From positions 702,501-766,500 of the forward strand of contig JARHVA010000639.1 in assembly GCA_037957365.1 (NCBI GenBank): a DNA stretch of 64,000 bases. The letters run 5' to 3'. Of the stretch, positions 12,137 to 24,756 are shown piece after piece (position 1 is the first letter of the stretch; each line of letters begins with the position of its first letter). Origin of the DNA: Torreya grandis. Lineage: Eukaryota; Streptophyta; Pinopsida; Cupressales; Taxaceae. A model generated the notes under the pieces. The model was not told where the DNA came from. It did no database searches and worked only from the letters and a program-made list of their open reading frames with translations. A program made the position numbers and the translations under genes.

Positions 12137-14275
12137 GTAGTTACGTCTATATGCTTTATAAATTCAGTCCTAAAATGATTATATTATATATAATGGTGAA
12201 TATGCTCATATTAAATTTTCACAGAATGGAAACCTATATCTATATGTATGAAATTTATTTTAAACAGTAAGAGAGCTAACCAATAAAACTAACTTACACC
12301 CCTATAATTTAGATGAATCCATGCTATTCACCACCCCCTAAAATCACCAAACACTAATTTATACAACTAAAATATTCATAAATTAATGAAAAATCACCAC
12401 TAAAATTTACCATGATAGACTCATGACCTTAAGGGCCCAAAAGGTCGGTACATGGTGACATCTCAAGAGCTTAGGACCACCGGGGACTTCGGGTAAGCCA
12501 ATAGTCCTGTGGCTTTGAGGCCCTAATGGATCACCACTTGGTGATGTCTTGGGATCCCAAGACCACAATAAACTTTGGATAAGAAAATAACCATGTGGCC
12601 CCAATATATTACCATGTAGCATCACCCTGGGCACTCGAAAGCCCATAGGGTACTGGGCACTTGAAAAAATACCTAAACCCTGAGATGTTTCCACATGGTA
12701 ACACCCTAAGCACTCAGGGATCTAGAGGTTTTGATACAACCAACTTGTTCTTCATTGCTTATTGGCCCCCCAAGATGTCACCATGTGGCACAATCTTGGG
12801 GTTTCAAAAACTATAGGACAAGGCCTTGTATTGTATTTTAAAGATAGTGCCATGTGGCACTATCATGACCTTGTAGCTATATTATTGATATTAGTCTGAG
12901 GATGCAGAGCCTTTAAAACTATTTCGACCTTGTACCTCTGCTATCGACAGTTGTTATTGCCAAAATAAAAAATCATCACTATACAAATAAATGCGAACAT
13001 ATTTTGTAATATCGGTATATTATAACTTATAAATCATTTTTGTACTGCTCTTATGAAAGTCTATATGATTAACATCATCTAGATCCACAAATTACTATGA
13101 TTTGTTCTATTTCATTTAATTGTCACCACACAACTACATTGATTTTTATAGAATATTATTTAAAAAAACCCAAAAAAATATACTAATATTTATGTCCAAA
13201 CTTTAGATAAAACTTTATAATATATATTTCAACTTCTCTAATTAATTAATAAATAAATAAATAATTGAAAAATGATTTCTATAATCTTTTATTTTGATAG
13301 AGAATAAAAATATCCCTTATTAAATATACATTTATAATTCAATGCTAAAATAATATAAATTTTATTCCCTAATAATTTTTAATTTTAATAAAATCAAACT
13401 TCTATATTGTGTGTGCTATTTATTTTGATGTACAAATCAAATTTATTTGACACGACATTATTTTATGAAAACCATAAAACTATAGGGATGTATATTGGAT
13501 TTTAACTCGGATTTGAAATTGTATCCGTGAGCTATCTTGACAACTTTTTATTATATGAACTTTGTGGACATACTTATAGCATCTAAGCTGCTATTTAGAA
13601 TGTGAACATAGAGTTTACTCGTCCATTTTACAAAAAAAAAAATTAATGCAATTGAAAGCTTTGGATTTTAAATTCATGTAATACCATCATACAATTGGCC
13701 TATCTTGACACTTTTCATTATATAAATTTTGTGGACATATTTATAACATCTATGTTGTTATTTAAAATATGAATATAGAATTCTACTCATCATTTTAATT
13801 TTTTAATTTTTATGTACATATAAATTTTGTATATAAATTTTATGTAATATCATCATACAACTTTTTTTTATATAATATAAATTATTAATAATTAATATTT
13901 TTTTTAAAGATTAAATAAAATATTAATTCTTAATTTTTGTTACACTGTAATTGTTGAAAGTAATAATCATTGCCAAAATTGTTTTTATAACATATATTAT
14001 TGAATAATTTAAGTTCAAATTAAATAATAAAATTTAAATTAAGAAAAAGATTATATCTATAAATTTTTATTTGATTGACTATTTTTTTATTTTTTTTATT
14101 TTTATGTCAATTTTTAAAATAATCAAACTTATAAATATTATAATCCTCTACTACCTTTTTTTTCAATATAATAATAGAAACATGATAACATTAAAATCTT
14201 AGTTTCACATGTAAATATAAATTTAAAAAAAAAAATACAATATTAAATATTAGTTAATTTAATCTAGATGTCAAT
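12137..14275. repeat. Duplicated 3' flank, copy 1 (pairs with 60470-62623)
   Basis: About 2.1 kb of non-coding, mostly AT-rich sequence collinear with the flank downstream of element B, at roughly 85-88% identity by eye. The block 12400-12900 is richer in GC and repeats CCATGTGG-like words. It includes a perfect hairpin at 12843-12864 (GATAGTGCCA, TG, TGGCACTATC). No gene is visible. Confidence 0.85.
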
Positions 14276-14868
14276 ATATATTAGAAATCAACAATGCACA
14301 ATAAAACTAAAATACTCTTTCCCTTCTTTTACTATTGATTAAATATTAATTATAGATATTTTCTCTTCCCCTCCTCTACTCTAACCCAACCATTAAAGGT
14401 AGACACACACAATGCAATGAAATATATATAGTTAGACTATTGAAGGCTCTTTCCTTTGACCTCATTTTGTCAACCCCAAGCTTAACCCATTTTTTAATAT
14501 ATAGGTGCCCTTAACTCCAACCCTAACTAAAAAAAGAGCCTATAGTTTTATTTTATTTTTAAGTCAAAGTTACAAACTTCTATTCACAACTCTTTTTAAA
14601 GAGAATCTCAAGTTTTAAAATAATACGAGAATATATTTAAGTTGTATTATTTATTACTTTACAATCATTTCAAAATAATTTTTTAAAGTTAATTTAGAAG
14701 TGAAAAAGGATTGATAATGTTATGTAAAAGAAGTTATTGTAATATAATCTTAAAGATATATCTCAATTAATAATAACACATATATATTGGTGGAAAAAGT
14801 GAAAAAAAATTAGTACACCAATCTTTTTAAATATATTAATTCAAATATTTACAATATAATAACATATT
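14276..14868. other. AT-rich intergenic stretch, with short repeat at 14700-14868
   Basis: No coding signal. The last 170 bases resemble 24115-24368 (shared ATGTTATGTAAAAGAAGT-like and ATAATAACATATTTCAAAG words). That similarity stops exactly where the coding sequence of element C begins, so C joined this repeat by insertion or rearrangement. Confidence 0.6.
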
Positions 14869-17325
14869 TCAAAGTGGCCCAGAAGTGGGTGAGTCAGGGG
14901 CTAACTCCTCATCCTCTGACTGACTAGAGGTGGATGGCACTGCATCACTGTCCTCACTGTCTGAACTCGAAGAAGAAGAAGATGACTCTAGCTCAAGAAC
15001 CTGTTGTGGCTGATCTGAATCTAATGAGGAATCATCATGAAATAGATCCAATGAGGGAGAAGAAGTGTCAAGTGTTGAGTCTCTAGGACTCTCCTAAAAA
15101 TGGACACTTCTCTCAATGAACAAATCATGTGTAATTGGATCTATAAGGCGATATCCCTTAATACCATCCAGATATCCTATAAAGATGCAAGGCTTGGACT
15201 GACGTTCCATAGCTTTGCATTTCTTATTCAAAACGTGAGCCATCACTGGGGATCTAAAAACTCTAAGGTGCTCAACATCAGGTTTCCTTTTATGCCAAGT
15301 TTCAAAGGGTGTTATCCCTTTCAAAGTTTTGTGAGGAACCTTGTTCTGAATGTAGCAAGCACAATTGATAGCTTCGGCCCAGTACTATGGTGCTAGGGAT
15401 TTGGAGTGAATCATATAGCTACCCATCTCTTTCAAGAACCTATTATTGCGTTCTGCAACCCCATTCTGTGAAGGACTGTAAGTGACTGTGTGCTACAAAT
15501 CAATCCCCTCTGTAGTGCAAAATTGCTCAAATCTGATGCTGACATACTCCCCTCCATTATCAGTTCGAAGAACCTTGATGGATTTTTCACTCTATTTCTC
15601 AACAAGAGCCTTGAAGTCTAGAAAATTTTCAAACACTTTAGACTTTTGTTTGAGAAAATATATCCAAGTGTACCTAGAGAAATCATTAATGAAAGTGAGG
15701 ATGTACTTGGCCCTTGTGAAAGATGGTTTGAGAAATGGTCCTGATACATCACTGTGGAGTAACTTCAAAGGTTGTGAAGCCCTCCAAGCTTTGCCTTTGT
15801 CAAATTTTGTTTTGAGATGCTTCCCAAGGGAGCCCCCCTCGCAAAGTCCTTTTGAAAAATGGACACGAGGCAAGCCAATGACCATGTCATTTTTGCAAAG
15901 TTGCTCAAGATAGCGATAGTTAAGGTGGCCAAATCGCTCATGCCATAATTTGCTAACTCCATCTAAATGAGTCAGCAATGTTGTAGGAGAAGAATCTGAT
16001 GCAAAGTGTGAAAAGGTGTATAACCTAGCTTGGTGATCTGCCCTTCCCACAGCCACTGTAGTACCACTATGCAAATCCCTGATAGACACTGAATCTGGTG
16101 AAAACTCAACTCTCATGCCCTGACCAATGTGAGTGATTTGGTACACTGATAGGAGATTGGTTGAAAGAGAAGGAACACTTAGAACATTGTTGAATGTTCC
16201 TCCTTTCATTTCAACTGACCCTCTCCCTGCAATGAAAACTGATGTGTCATCACCCAAACTAATTAAAGTCATGCTACAAGGCTCTAAAGATGAAAACTCA
16301 ACTAGTGAAGAGCCCATGTGGTGAGAAGCACCTGAGTCTATGACCCATGAAGATGTAGAAGCTGCAGTTGCAACAAGGGCCTTGCCCTTTTCTTTCTCTT
16401 TACCCTTGCCTTTTGCCTTAGTAGAATCTTGGGTTGATAAATTTTGCTTGATGGACTCAGAAACACCTATGTTGTTCTTCTCTAGAAGATGAGTTAGGTG
16501 GTCTATTTGCTTCTTCATGCACTTGTGTTCATCATGCCCTGTCTTTTTACAATAGGCACACTTAACCTTCTCCTTCTTCGATTTAGCATTTGAGGATGAA
16601 GACTCAGTGTTGTTTTTGGCATGATTATTGTTTTCTTTCTTCTTCTCCTGGTCCTTGTTCTTTTTCTTCTTATCCTTTGTTGAAGTCTTATCCTTACCAT
16701 TTATAGCTATCAAAGCTTGGGGTTGAGTAGACTTCATTGTGCCCATCTGAATTAGCTTATCTTGCTCCCTAGTCAAGTCGGCAATGAATGAATCCAAAGA
16801 AGTCATTTTCCATGCAGTGCCAAGGGCACTTTTAGTGGCATGGAAAGTGGAGACAAAGACTGAATAGCTTGGACCTAACTTTGCTAGAATAGAAAGTATA
16901 AGTTGATCATCTTTCTTCTCTATCCTGCATTCTTTCAATTGTAATCTAAGGGCTTTAAACTTAGTGAATAAGTCTTGTAGGGTGTCAAAGTTGCTAGGAC
17001 TTAGACTTATGAGTTTGTTTTCAAGTTCATGACCTCTCATTTCATCAAGCTTCCCAAAAAACTTTTCTAAGGTGTCCCATATGTCATTAGGAGTTTGGGA
17101 GGATTCTAAGTGGAAGAGAAGTTCTGAAGACACAGACAAGCTCAGTAATCCAAAGGCTTCATCACTACAGTTGTACCACTTAACCTTTTCAGCATCTATG
17201 TTGGATTATACTTCTATAATCATGGTGATGCTATACAACCCTTTGATTCTGAGAATGATTGACATTTTAACTTTCCATTCATGATAGTTGAAGGGTGTTA
17301 GGGGTTTAAGTTGAAAAGAATCCAT
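14869..17325 (-). pseudogene. Element C gag-PR-IN, copia, 5 stops and no frameshift
   Basis: A single frame of 819 codons runs from the ATG at 17323-17325 to a TGA at 14869-14871 created at the junction with flanking repeat. Domains in order are UBN2-type gag, a Lys-rich linker, a zinc knuckle (C-x2-C-x4-H-x4-C, CAYCKKTGHDEHKC), an intact protease site W-V-I-D-S-G-A-S-H-H-M, a pre-integrase region with W-H-E-R-F-G-H-L, the integrase core (S-D-V-S-G-P, D-N-G-G-E-Y, S-Q-N-G-V-A-E), the integrase C-terminal domain and a Ser/Asp-rich linker. RT and RNase H are missing. One integrase zinc-site Cys reads Gly (C-E-G-G). Stops lie at 17206-17208 (TAA), 15592, 15493, 15385 and 15094 (all TAG, at positions where Gln is expected). 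Confidence 0.9.
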
Positions 17326-18652
17326 TTTTAGCTGAATTTAGGTGAAGTTGTGTTGATTTCAAGTTGTGAATTTATGCAGAAAGGAGAATGAAAGAAGGTT
17401 GTGAAAATCAATCACACCTCCCCAAAATATTGAGCCCCCCCCCCAAATATGCAAGTGCACGCTCAAAAGACGTCGGACTGAGTCGAAAATGCGTCTCGAG
17501 AGACCCAAATTTTGGCACTTTATAAACTAGTGCATTTTTGAAAAAAAATAATTCTACGCTGTGGAGAATTGAATTACAAGCACTTTTGTAAAAAATGACA
17601 CCCAAAACTGAGCTACCATTTGCAATATTTTAAAGTTACAATTTTCCCGTAAACTAGTGTTTTCGCAAAAAAAACACTAAAACATTAAAAAATGTCTGTT
17701 ATGGGGAGATAAAGTGGCCTTCCAACCACTCGTTAGATTTGGCATGGAATGAGGAATCCAAATGAGGTTTGTGTGAGGGGGAATTGGCCTCCTACTAACC
17801 CGGGCCTCACCCTTCGTCTTCCTAGGTCGAAAATATAAGTTTTAATTGAAAATCCCCAAAATACAAAACTATCTAAAATTCTTAATATTCAGTCAAATTG
17901 ACTAATTTTTGTTTCATCAAGTCAATTTTACACTAAAAAAATAAATCAAAGACAGTTTGGATAGATGCCACGTGTCTAAAGGATGCCAAATATGGATCCA
18001 TGTAGGAAGGGGCGTCCAAAAATACACAGTCCAAAATTTTGACTTAGAAAAGACAAAAAAATTAAATGCAACCTGTTGAAACCATGTGTGGCAGAACTGA
18101 AGCTCAAAAAATAGAAGCATAAGCTGGAAGTATAACAACAGACACAACAGGAAGTGGCGTCCCAAAAATGAGGGCGCAAATCTAAATTTTTTTTGCAAAA
18201 AACAACAAAAAAAGATAGCAGACCTGTCGTATGGCCTAAGGCACCTAGCTAGAAGGATGCAGCTGCTGAAAGTTGGTATGGATACCTGAAGGAGGCGTTG
18301 CAGAAGTTGGTGAACTTGCAGATAGAAAATCAGTCCAAAAAAAGATGCCGTATGGCCTGCTGAAGGCTCCTTGCTGCTTCTTGGTGTGCAAAGTTGACTA
18401 CTGACCAAAAGTTATGGCTGAACCAGATGAGTGTTGCTCCTCCCTCTGTGCTGAGTGCTCAACAATGGTGCCCAAGCTAACTGCTGAACGAGCCAAGACA
18501 CCCAAATGCAAGGATCTCCAAAAAAACTAATCAGAAAAGATTTTGAAAGCTTTTTTTTTAATTTTAGACCAAATCTAGAATAAAAAATAAAGGGAACTCC
18601 ACTCCTCTTGATTTCAAAATAAGCTAAAAGCATAAACACACACAAGATTATC
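17326..18652 (-). other. Leader of element C
   Basis: Non-coding sequence between the primer site and gag, about 1.3 kb. It has a run of ten C at about 17438 and somewhat raised GC. Open frames here on either strand have no family resemblance and look accidental. Confidence 0.65.
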
Positions 18653-18669
18653 GAGAAACTCTGATACCA
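18653..18669 (-). other. Primer-binding site of element C
   Basis: Minus-strand TGGTATCAGAGTTTCTC, a near-perfect complement of plant initiator-Met tRNA. It fixes element orientation and the inner edge of the LTR. Confidence 0.85.
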
Positions 18670-18678
18670 TATCGGAGT

Positions 18679-19132
18679 TGTTGCCAGAATCCGGATAACG
18701 TGAGTGCAATGAAGACGTGATCACACAAGACAAACAAGTGCACACCACAAGATGCTAAAGCAATTTGACAATAACAAGAAGATAAATTACACAAGACAAA
18801 ATAGAGAAAACCAAATCTGAATTAACATGGAATGGCCAAAATGAGGACTACAAATAGGAGAGTACGAAAGTAACTCCTCCACAAAATGTGGACAAGGCAC
18901 ACCAAAAATAGTCAATAACTCCTCCATAAAAAGTGTTGACAAGGTGCTAAGAATAGAGAAGTAACTCCCATCAAGGGAGTTACTTATGACTCCTATGACA
19001 CATCTATGACACACACCTCCACATAAGCTAGCCTATTCCACAAATGTAAGAAAACTTCATGTATGCACAAGAAATACAATTTCCCTAATTAATAAATAGG
19101 GAAAAATAAAAACCTACACTAATATTTGTAAT
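18679..19132 (-). repeat. 5' LTR of element C (approximate edges)
   Basis: Lies immediately outside the primer site. The inner edge is taken at the + strand TGTTGCC. The outer edge is placed where the element D coding remnant begins, by analogy with the D LTR end. It contains repeated TAACTCCTCCA words. The matching 3' LTR is absent because the element is truncated at 14869. Confidence 0.65.
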
Positions 19133-20603
19133 GTGTAGAAGACTGCCCAATGTCTGATGTGTCCTGAATCAAAGATACTACTCCCTAAAAACTTTGTGGT
19201 GGACCAAAAGTAGGTGTATCCTTAAATAACTCCTCAAGACATGAAATGTGACAAGGAGATGGAGGAAGTGCATCCCCATCACTATTACAATCATTTGTGA
19301 TAGAAAATAAGTCATCAACATCAGAAATGTGCTTAGGCTCTAAAGTGTCATCAACTACAAGTGAATTTGATGGAGAATCTAAAAGAGGAACAAAGTGAGA
19401 GAAAGAATATAGTTGAGTTTCATAATCGACTAAACCCACTGCGATGATATTATCACTATGTAACTCTCTGACCTACACTGAATTTGGAGTGAACTCAACT
19501 CACATGCCCTGACCAAGATGAGTAATAAGATAGATAGATAAGAGATTAGTTGATTTTAAAGGTATACTTAGAACACTGTTACATGTTCCACCACTCACAT
19601 CAACAAACCGTCTCCCCAAAACTTGTGTAGAATTATTATAACCTAGTCGAATAGAGACATGTCACATGGCTCCAAGGAAGTGGAATCCACATGTGAAGAA
19701 ACCATATGATGTGATGCACTAGAATCAATAACCCATGTAAGAGTTGAAAGTACTAATGAAAGTAGAGATCACCCCTTAGTTTTCTCTTTTTTAAATTATT
19801 TTCCTTTCATTTCAATCTGATTTTTAATACACTTACTTTCATCATGGTTTCCCATGCAATATCCACATTTGACCCTCTTTTTTTTTGGATTTAACACTAG
19901 AAGAGGACGTGTCAATGTTTGGTTTGGTGGTGGATAGATCCTTCTTGCTCTCATGATCCTCAGTTTTCTATTTCTTCTCTTTTGAAACCTTTTTGTTGTC
20001 ATGTCTTGCAAGTAGATCATGTGGTTTAATGGACTTTAGTTCACCCATCCGAATTAGTTTATCTTATTCCTGAGTCAAGTCAACACTAAACCCATCAAAG
20101 GAGGGCATAGTCCATAAGTATCAAGTGCTCTCTTGGTTGCATGGAATGTGGAGATGAAAATAGAATAGTCAGGTCCATATTTTGTAAGTATAGAAAAGAT
20201 GAGCTATGAATCCTTATTATAAATTTTACATTCTTTTAGTTGTAATCTTAATGATTTTAACTTGGTGAAATAGCCCTAAAGTGTGTTAAACCTTCAAGGA
20301 CTAAGACTAATAGGGTCATTTTTCAGTTGATGCCTTCTCATTTCATACAAGTTCCCAAACAGTTTTCTTGGGTGTTTTCGCTGATTTAATGTGAAAGCGT
20401 AGATCTGATGACATAGAAAGACATAGAAAATTTAAAAAAAAATTATCACAATTGTCAAACCATTTTTCTTTATCTATAGTCGATTCAGTTTGCATATCCA
20501 TAGTTATCTTGTAGAGCTTCTTATTTCGCAAGACGAGTGACATGGAAGCCTTCCATTCATGATAGTTGAAGGGTGTGAGCAAATCAACTAAATTATGATC
20601 CAT
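19133..20603 (-). pseudogene. Element D gag-PR, copia, decayed, truncated
   Basis: Homologous to element C. Gag probably starts at the ATG near 20601-20603, with the same L-L-T-P-F-N-Y-H-E-W-K start as C (L-T-P-F-N-Y-H-E-W-K). A zinc knuckle remnant with C-G-Y-C and E-S-K-C lies near 19845-19875. The protease region near 19700-19740 keeps A-S-H-H-M but has lost the D-S-G Gly. An open piece at 19185-19439 covers the pre-integrase segment (L-Y-S-F-S-H-F). It stops abruptly at about 19133, where the C LTR begins, so C probably inserted into D or the two were joined by deletion. Frameshifts and stops are frequent. Confidence 0.8.
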
Positions 20604-21891
20604 TATACATAATATGAATTTGTTTACAACAAATTGAATAAATAGGTCCAATACATGTGAAATGAAAAAATATTAACTTTTGAAAAATACAACGCTTAAT
20701 TTTGAGCTACCAATAAAAAATTATTACAATATTACTTTCTCATAAATGAGGCCTATTTAATTAAATTTACACTAACACATTTAAAAATGCACTGTGATGA
20801 AAGTGGACCTAGCCTTCCACCCACTCGTTGGAATCAACACGTAAACAATGACCTCCTCAACAATAATAAAAGTAAAAAGTACCCCGTCCATACACCTTTA
20901 TGTGCTATTTACAGCGAAAGGCTTATTCTAAGGTGTTTAATTAAAAATTAAAAATCTATTTTAAATAAAAGTAAAACAAGTTTCAACTTTTAATTTTTCT
21001 AGGGCATTATTAGGGTTTTTTGACTTAGCAAAAAGAAAGGAAAAATGGCGCCATTATGCAAGCACAGGCCTGCAAAAGAAACAAGCTTGAAAATAGATGT
21101 ACGCCGCCATTATGCATGCACCAGCAAGGTTTGATCAAAACAAATCCATCATTGGAGAGATAAGCTCGCAGAAGATCTACAAGAGCGCAAGGGAGGAGAT
21201 GCAACGACAATGGAGAGAGCCCCCAGATCTGTGCTGCCAAGGAAGAACCAGATGAGTATGGCGGCTTGGAGATCGTCGTTTGCACAGAGGGAGACGTTAA
21301 TGGAAGGAAGAGTACCAATGGAGGATTCCAAGCATGGAGGCATTGGATGTGACTCTCAGACCCGCGTTTCCTATTGTGTAGATCTTCAGAGGGCCAACAT
21401 TAATGTTCAGGCCTGCAAATTAGAAAAGCATAGAAAAATTCCACAAATGAAGAGTGCCAATGGAACTACAGCGGTTGAAGACAATAGTGGGCCGTTGGGA
21501 GGCCGAGTCTAAGGAGCCAGCCGTGGGATGAAAACGTAGGGCTATTGAAATCAATACATAAATTTACGCAGAGACTGGCGAGCCAAGAATGCTCACGCCA
21601 TGTGAAGGCCGTGACATAGCCCACAAGGTGTATGGAGAGCCCAAGGAGAGCTCCAACACGTTTCAGGCTATGTAAATGTTTTTGGAATTCCGTGAAGGCC
21701 TCTAGGGAGATTAATGATAAAGCAAAGCAGGGGTTTCAACCTTGAGCCAAACGTGAGCTTGTTGAGGGCAAAAACCAGACCCTACTCGCTGTTCTCTCTC
21801 TCTCACCATACAAACAGAAAATTTCTGCAAATAAAAAACCTTAAGATGAAAATAAACTTGCAGAATAACAATTATACAAGCTCAGTACTAG
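20604..21891 (-). other. Leader of element D
   Basis: Non-coding leader, about 1.3 kb, with a GC-richer part at 21040-21700. Open frames at 21025-21512 on both strands lack any recognised family and overlap each other. The arrangement (gag, leader, primer site, LTR) matches element C. Confidence 0.6.
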
Positions 21892-21907
21892 TGTGGTTTT
21901 GATACCA
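21892..21907 (-). other. Primer-binding site of element D
   Basis: Minus-strand TGGTATCAAAACC, one or two steps from the initiator-Met tRNA complement. Confidence 0.75.
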
Positions 21908-21917
21908 TATTAAAGAA

Positions 21918-22382
21918 TGTCATGGATCTGTTGAATCGAAAGTGCACTGGTGAGAAATGTTAGACGTAAATTGCATGAAGGCAATATTAAGCACACATAT
22001 ACAAAAATGCAAGTTATGAATAACAATGAGATAAAATGCAAAAGACATAAAATGGCTCCAACTCAATACAATTCAATAGAATAATGCAATTGATGTACAT
22101 ATAGGAGGTGAATGTGTAACCTCCTCCAAGAATAAAGGCAACTTCCGCCTAAAATAAAGGCAACCTTCACCTAAAATAATGGCAATCTCCACCTAAAAAT
22201 ACCCAGTTAATAGACAAGTGGTTAAGGGTGGTAACTACCAGTAGTTAAACTAGTGTGGTCAAGTGTACATCTAAGCATGCATATCCCACAAATGTAGGGA
22301 AACTCCAAGTGAGGTGGAATATCCCGAATAGGACAATACAAATAAAACAAAGAAAATAAATCATACATTAATAGATATCACA
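21918..22382 (-). repeat. 5' LTR of element D (approximate edges)
   Basis: Lies outside the primer site, with edges placed by analogy with element C. The outer edge is the minus-strand start TGTGATATC. It contains a 22 bp tandem triplication (22131-22196). Confidence 0.6.
22131..22196 (+). repeat. 22 bp tandem repeat, three copies, in D LTR
   Basis: Three consecutive units start at 22131, 22153 and 22175, each AATAAaGGCAA(x)YTyCrCCTAA in pattern. They fall in the LTR, where promoter-proximal repeats are common in plant copia elements. Confidence 0.85.
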
Positions 22383-23394
22383 ATTTTTGGATTGATTTCT
22401 TTAACCAATATATTTTTTTAAAAATAATGATTAAATAAATGTCAAATTTAAGATTAAAAATTTCCTAACAATTAAATGTATATCAAATTTAATGTTAAAA
22501 TTAATTATGAACAACTCACTACATTACACTCAAACATAATAAAATTCATTAAAACATTTAAATTATATTTTTAACAAAATCTAGATTGAAAAATGAAATA
22601 AAAATGATTAAAAATTAAAAACAATTATAATCAAAAAATTTAAAAAAATATAAATATTGAAAATTTCAATCTTAACTTCTGATTTATTTAATTTAAAAGT
22701 CATCAATATGATTATAACCTTGATTTGGATTAATGGTGAGGAACTTGTGCTCTTTAAAGGGAGGTCATGAGTTCAAATCTTGTAGGGGTTATGGTATATA
22801 TACTTTGTTCTTGAAATATAATTAGGTACCTCTCTATACTTAGAGTACGAGGTGGTCTCATATGTTATAAAATAATTTGAAGACCATAACTAAAGTACAT
22901 GAAATTGTAAACTTTAAAAGAATTCTATTTTTATTTTCAATAAAAAAAATTGTTTAATTTACTAAATTTATTTAATAATTAATTTTCTTAATTTGTACAA
23001 AGTGATTTCATATGTTATAAGCTACTTTGTAGACTATAACCAAGGTACTTGGCATTATAGTCCTTACAAAGATTTTTTTCTATTTCTAATTATAAAAAAT
23101 ATTGTCTAATATTCTTAATGCTTAATTTAATAAATCTTTGATGAAGAGGGAATTGAACATGCATCATGGACCTTAAAAATATTTTATTTTCATTTCTAAT
23201 ATTAAAAAATGTTGCATAATTTATTTAATGATTAATTTTATTAATTTAATAGACTTTCAACACAAAGTTGATCGTACGTGCAATTGGTGATAGTCATGAA
23301 AAAAAAAAAGATATCAAGAAGGCAAAGTGTTTTTCATGGTTGGATTACAAGATCTCTAATTTGGTTGTTTTTGGGATTTTTTTAGGAGCCATGT
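22383..23394. repeat. AT-rich stretch with about 155 bp tandem repeat
   Basis: No gene seen. A unit containing TCATATGTTATAA and a following GACTATAACYAAGGTAC-like segment occurs near 22850 and again near 23005, with a weaker third copy near 23150. Copies have drifted considerably. Confidence 0.6.
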
Positions 23395-23607
23395 CAACAC
23401 ATAATAGAGAGGGAAAATATCCTCGACCTTGTGTTTGGAATATAGAAAGCATTTACAACTAGGCTGTAAAATTAATTTTTGATAATAGTGGGATAGAAAT
23501 TCAATATAATATAGGGGCCATGAGAATGATATCTTACATCATTTTTTATGTAAATTCATCTAAAAAATATATTAGTATTTAATTTTTTAGAATTATAAAA
23601 ATCCTAG

Positions 23608-23825
23608 TATATAGAATTAGCATCATGTAATGGGGAAGTTGAGATTTGATCTATAATTATTATTGATATTTCGAGCAATGTATAGATTTGATATCATATA
23701 ATGAAAAAGCTACGATTTGATCTATAATTATTGTCGATGTTTTAAACATTGTATAGAATTGGCATCATATAATGGAGAAGCTATGATTTAATCCATAATT
23801 ATTACTGACATTTTGAACCATCTAT
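23608..23825 (+). repeat. About 71 bp tandem repeat, three copies
   Basis: Each unit carries GTATAGAATTxGCATCATATAATGG-type sequence followed by GATTTGATCYATAATTATT and a GATATTT segment. The same array recurs at about 24985-25195. Confidence 0.8.
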
Positions 23826-23892
23826 AGATTAGAATGTAACTTATCTATTATATAATACCGATTATAAAATTATTTATATATAATAATTAAAT

Positions 23893-24085
23893 TTTGATCA
23901 TCAACTAAGTGTGCTTCCAAACAATGCGTTGATGCATGGAATGGTGCGGTTTCGATAAAGATGGATTCAATAAAGACTCCAATTGACTGTGGTAGTTGTG
24001 AGAAAGTAAATTTTGTGGGAAATAATAGCAACACTTCATGCAAAACTACATTTTCATCAGCAAAATGCTCTACCAAGCATGCATA
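23893..24085 (+). pseudogene. Truncated copy of the 25770 gene (3' half)
   Basis: Matches 26075-26245 of the gene at 25770: the TGTGCTTCCAAACAATG start, the GATGCATGGAATGGTG segment and AATTTTGTGGGAAATAATAG are shared. It contains a 13 bp insertion-like doubling near 23960-23975 relative to the other copy. It lacks the 5' half and promoter, so it is not expressed as the same product. Confidence 0.75.
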
Positions 24086-24109
24086 TGTATTGGATGGTAC
24101 ATACATATA

Positions 24110-24400
24110 AGTGGAAAATGGATTGATAAAATTATGTAAAAGAAGTAATGGTAATGTAATTTTAAAAGTTTAATACAATTAATATTGGTACACATATATA
24201 GGTGAAAAAAGTTAAAACAACTTAATACATCAACCTTGTTTAATATATTAATTCAATTATTTATAATATAATAACATACTTATAAATTTAATATTACATA
24301 TACTCATCAACCTTCTTATTTATTACATTAATTCAACTATTCATAATATAATAACATATTTCAAAGTTCAATGTTACCTTTATATATATAAATATTTGTA
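24110..24400. repeat. AT-rich repeat shared with 14700-14868
   Basis: Two direct sub-copies of a segment ending TATAATATAATAACATA (about 24225-24290 and 24300-24362). The same segment ends at the junction with element C at 14868. Function unknown. Confidence 0.6.
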
Positions 24401-24756
24401 AACATGTTAATTAAAAAATTAGTTACAAATTTATTATTATCTTATATACATAATTAATTTTATGTATATTTGAATACTTATAAATACATTAATAAAAAAA
24501 TTTGAAACAATATTATAATAAAGTGGATTCCAAAATCATAAAGTTGGTTCCAAAATCATGGGCTCACGATACCATGGCTCATAAATAATGAGCTCAAATT
24601 ATCGGGAAGAAAAATATGACAATCTTGAGTAAAAAAATGATCTGAATTCGAAGTGTACAACACAAAGCCAAAACGTTTTTTTTTGGTACGTTTGGTTTGA
24701 TTGCAAATATTATCTTCGATGAGTGTTCAACTTGAAATAAAATACCTTCTGCGAAT
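24400..24756. other. AT-rich intergenic stretch
   Basis: No coding or structural signal beyond a small doubled word (TTCCAAAATCAT at about 24529 and 24549). Confidence 0.6.

Larger units (their letters stand above)
23395..24085 (+). repeat. Local duplication block 1 (pairs with 24757-26260)
   Basis: Collinear with 24757-25245. It starts with a shared ATAATAGAGAGGG word and a short conserved open segment (N-R-E-G then P-R-P-C-x-W-x-I-E), then runs through about 71 bp repeats. At about 23893 it jumps to sequence matching 26075-26245 of the broken gene. It therefore looks like a copy of 24757-26260 that lost about 0.8 kb holding the promoter and first half of the gene. Confidence 0.75.

Noticed and set aside
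12400..12900. Conserved minus-strand frame at 12407-12694 as a gene
   Set aside because: The corresponding flank at 60740-61020 does not keep the frame; the open frame follows from raised GC in the repeat block.
15482..15913. 143-codon + strand open frame
   Set aside because: Antisense shadow of the element C integrase region.
17917..18408. 163-codon minus-strand open frame as a gene
   Set aside because: Sits in the leader of element C, without recognisable domains and with overlapping alternatives.
21025..21512. Open frames of about 100 codons on both strands
   Set aside because: They overlap antisense in the GC-richer leader of element D; no family resemblance.
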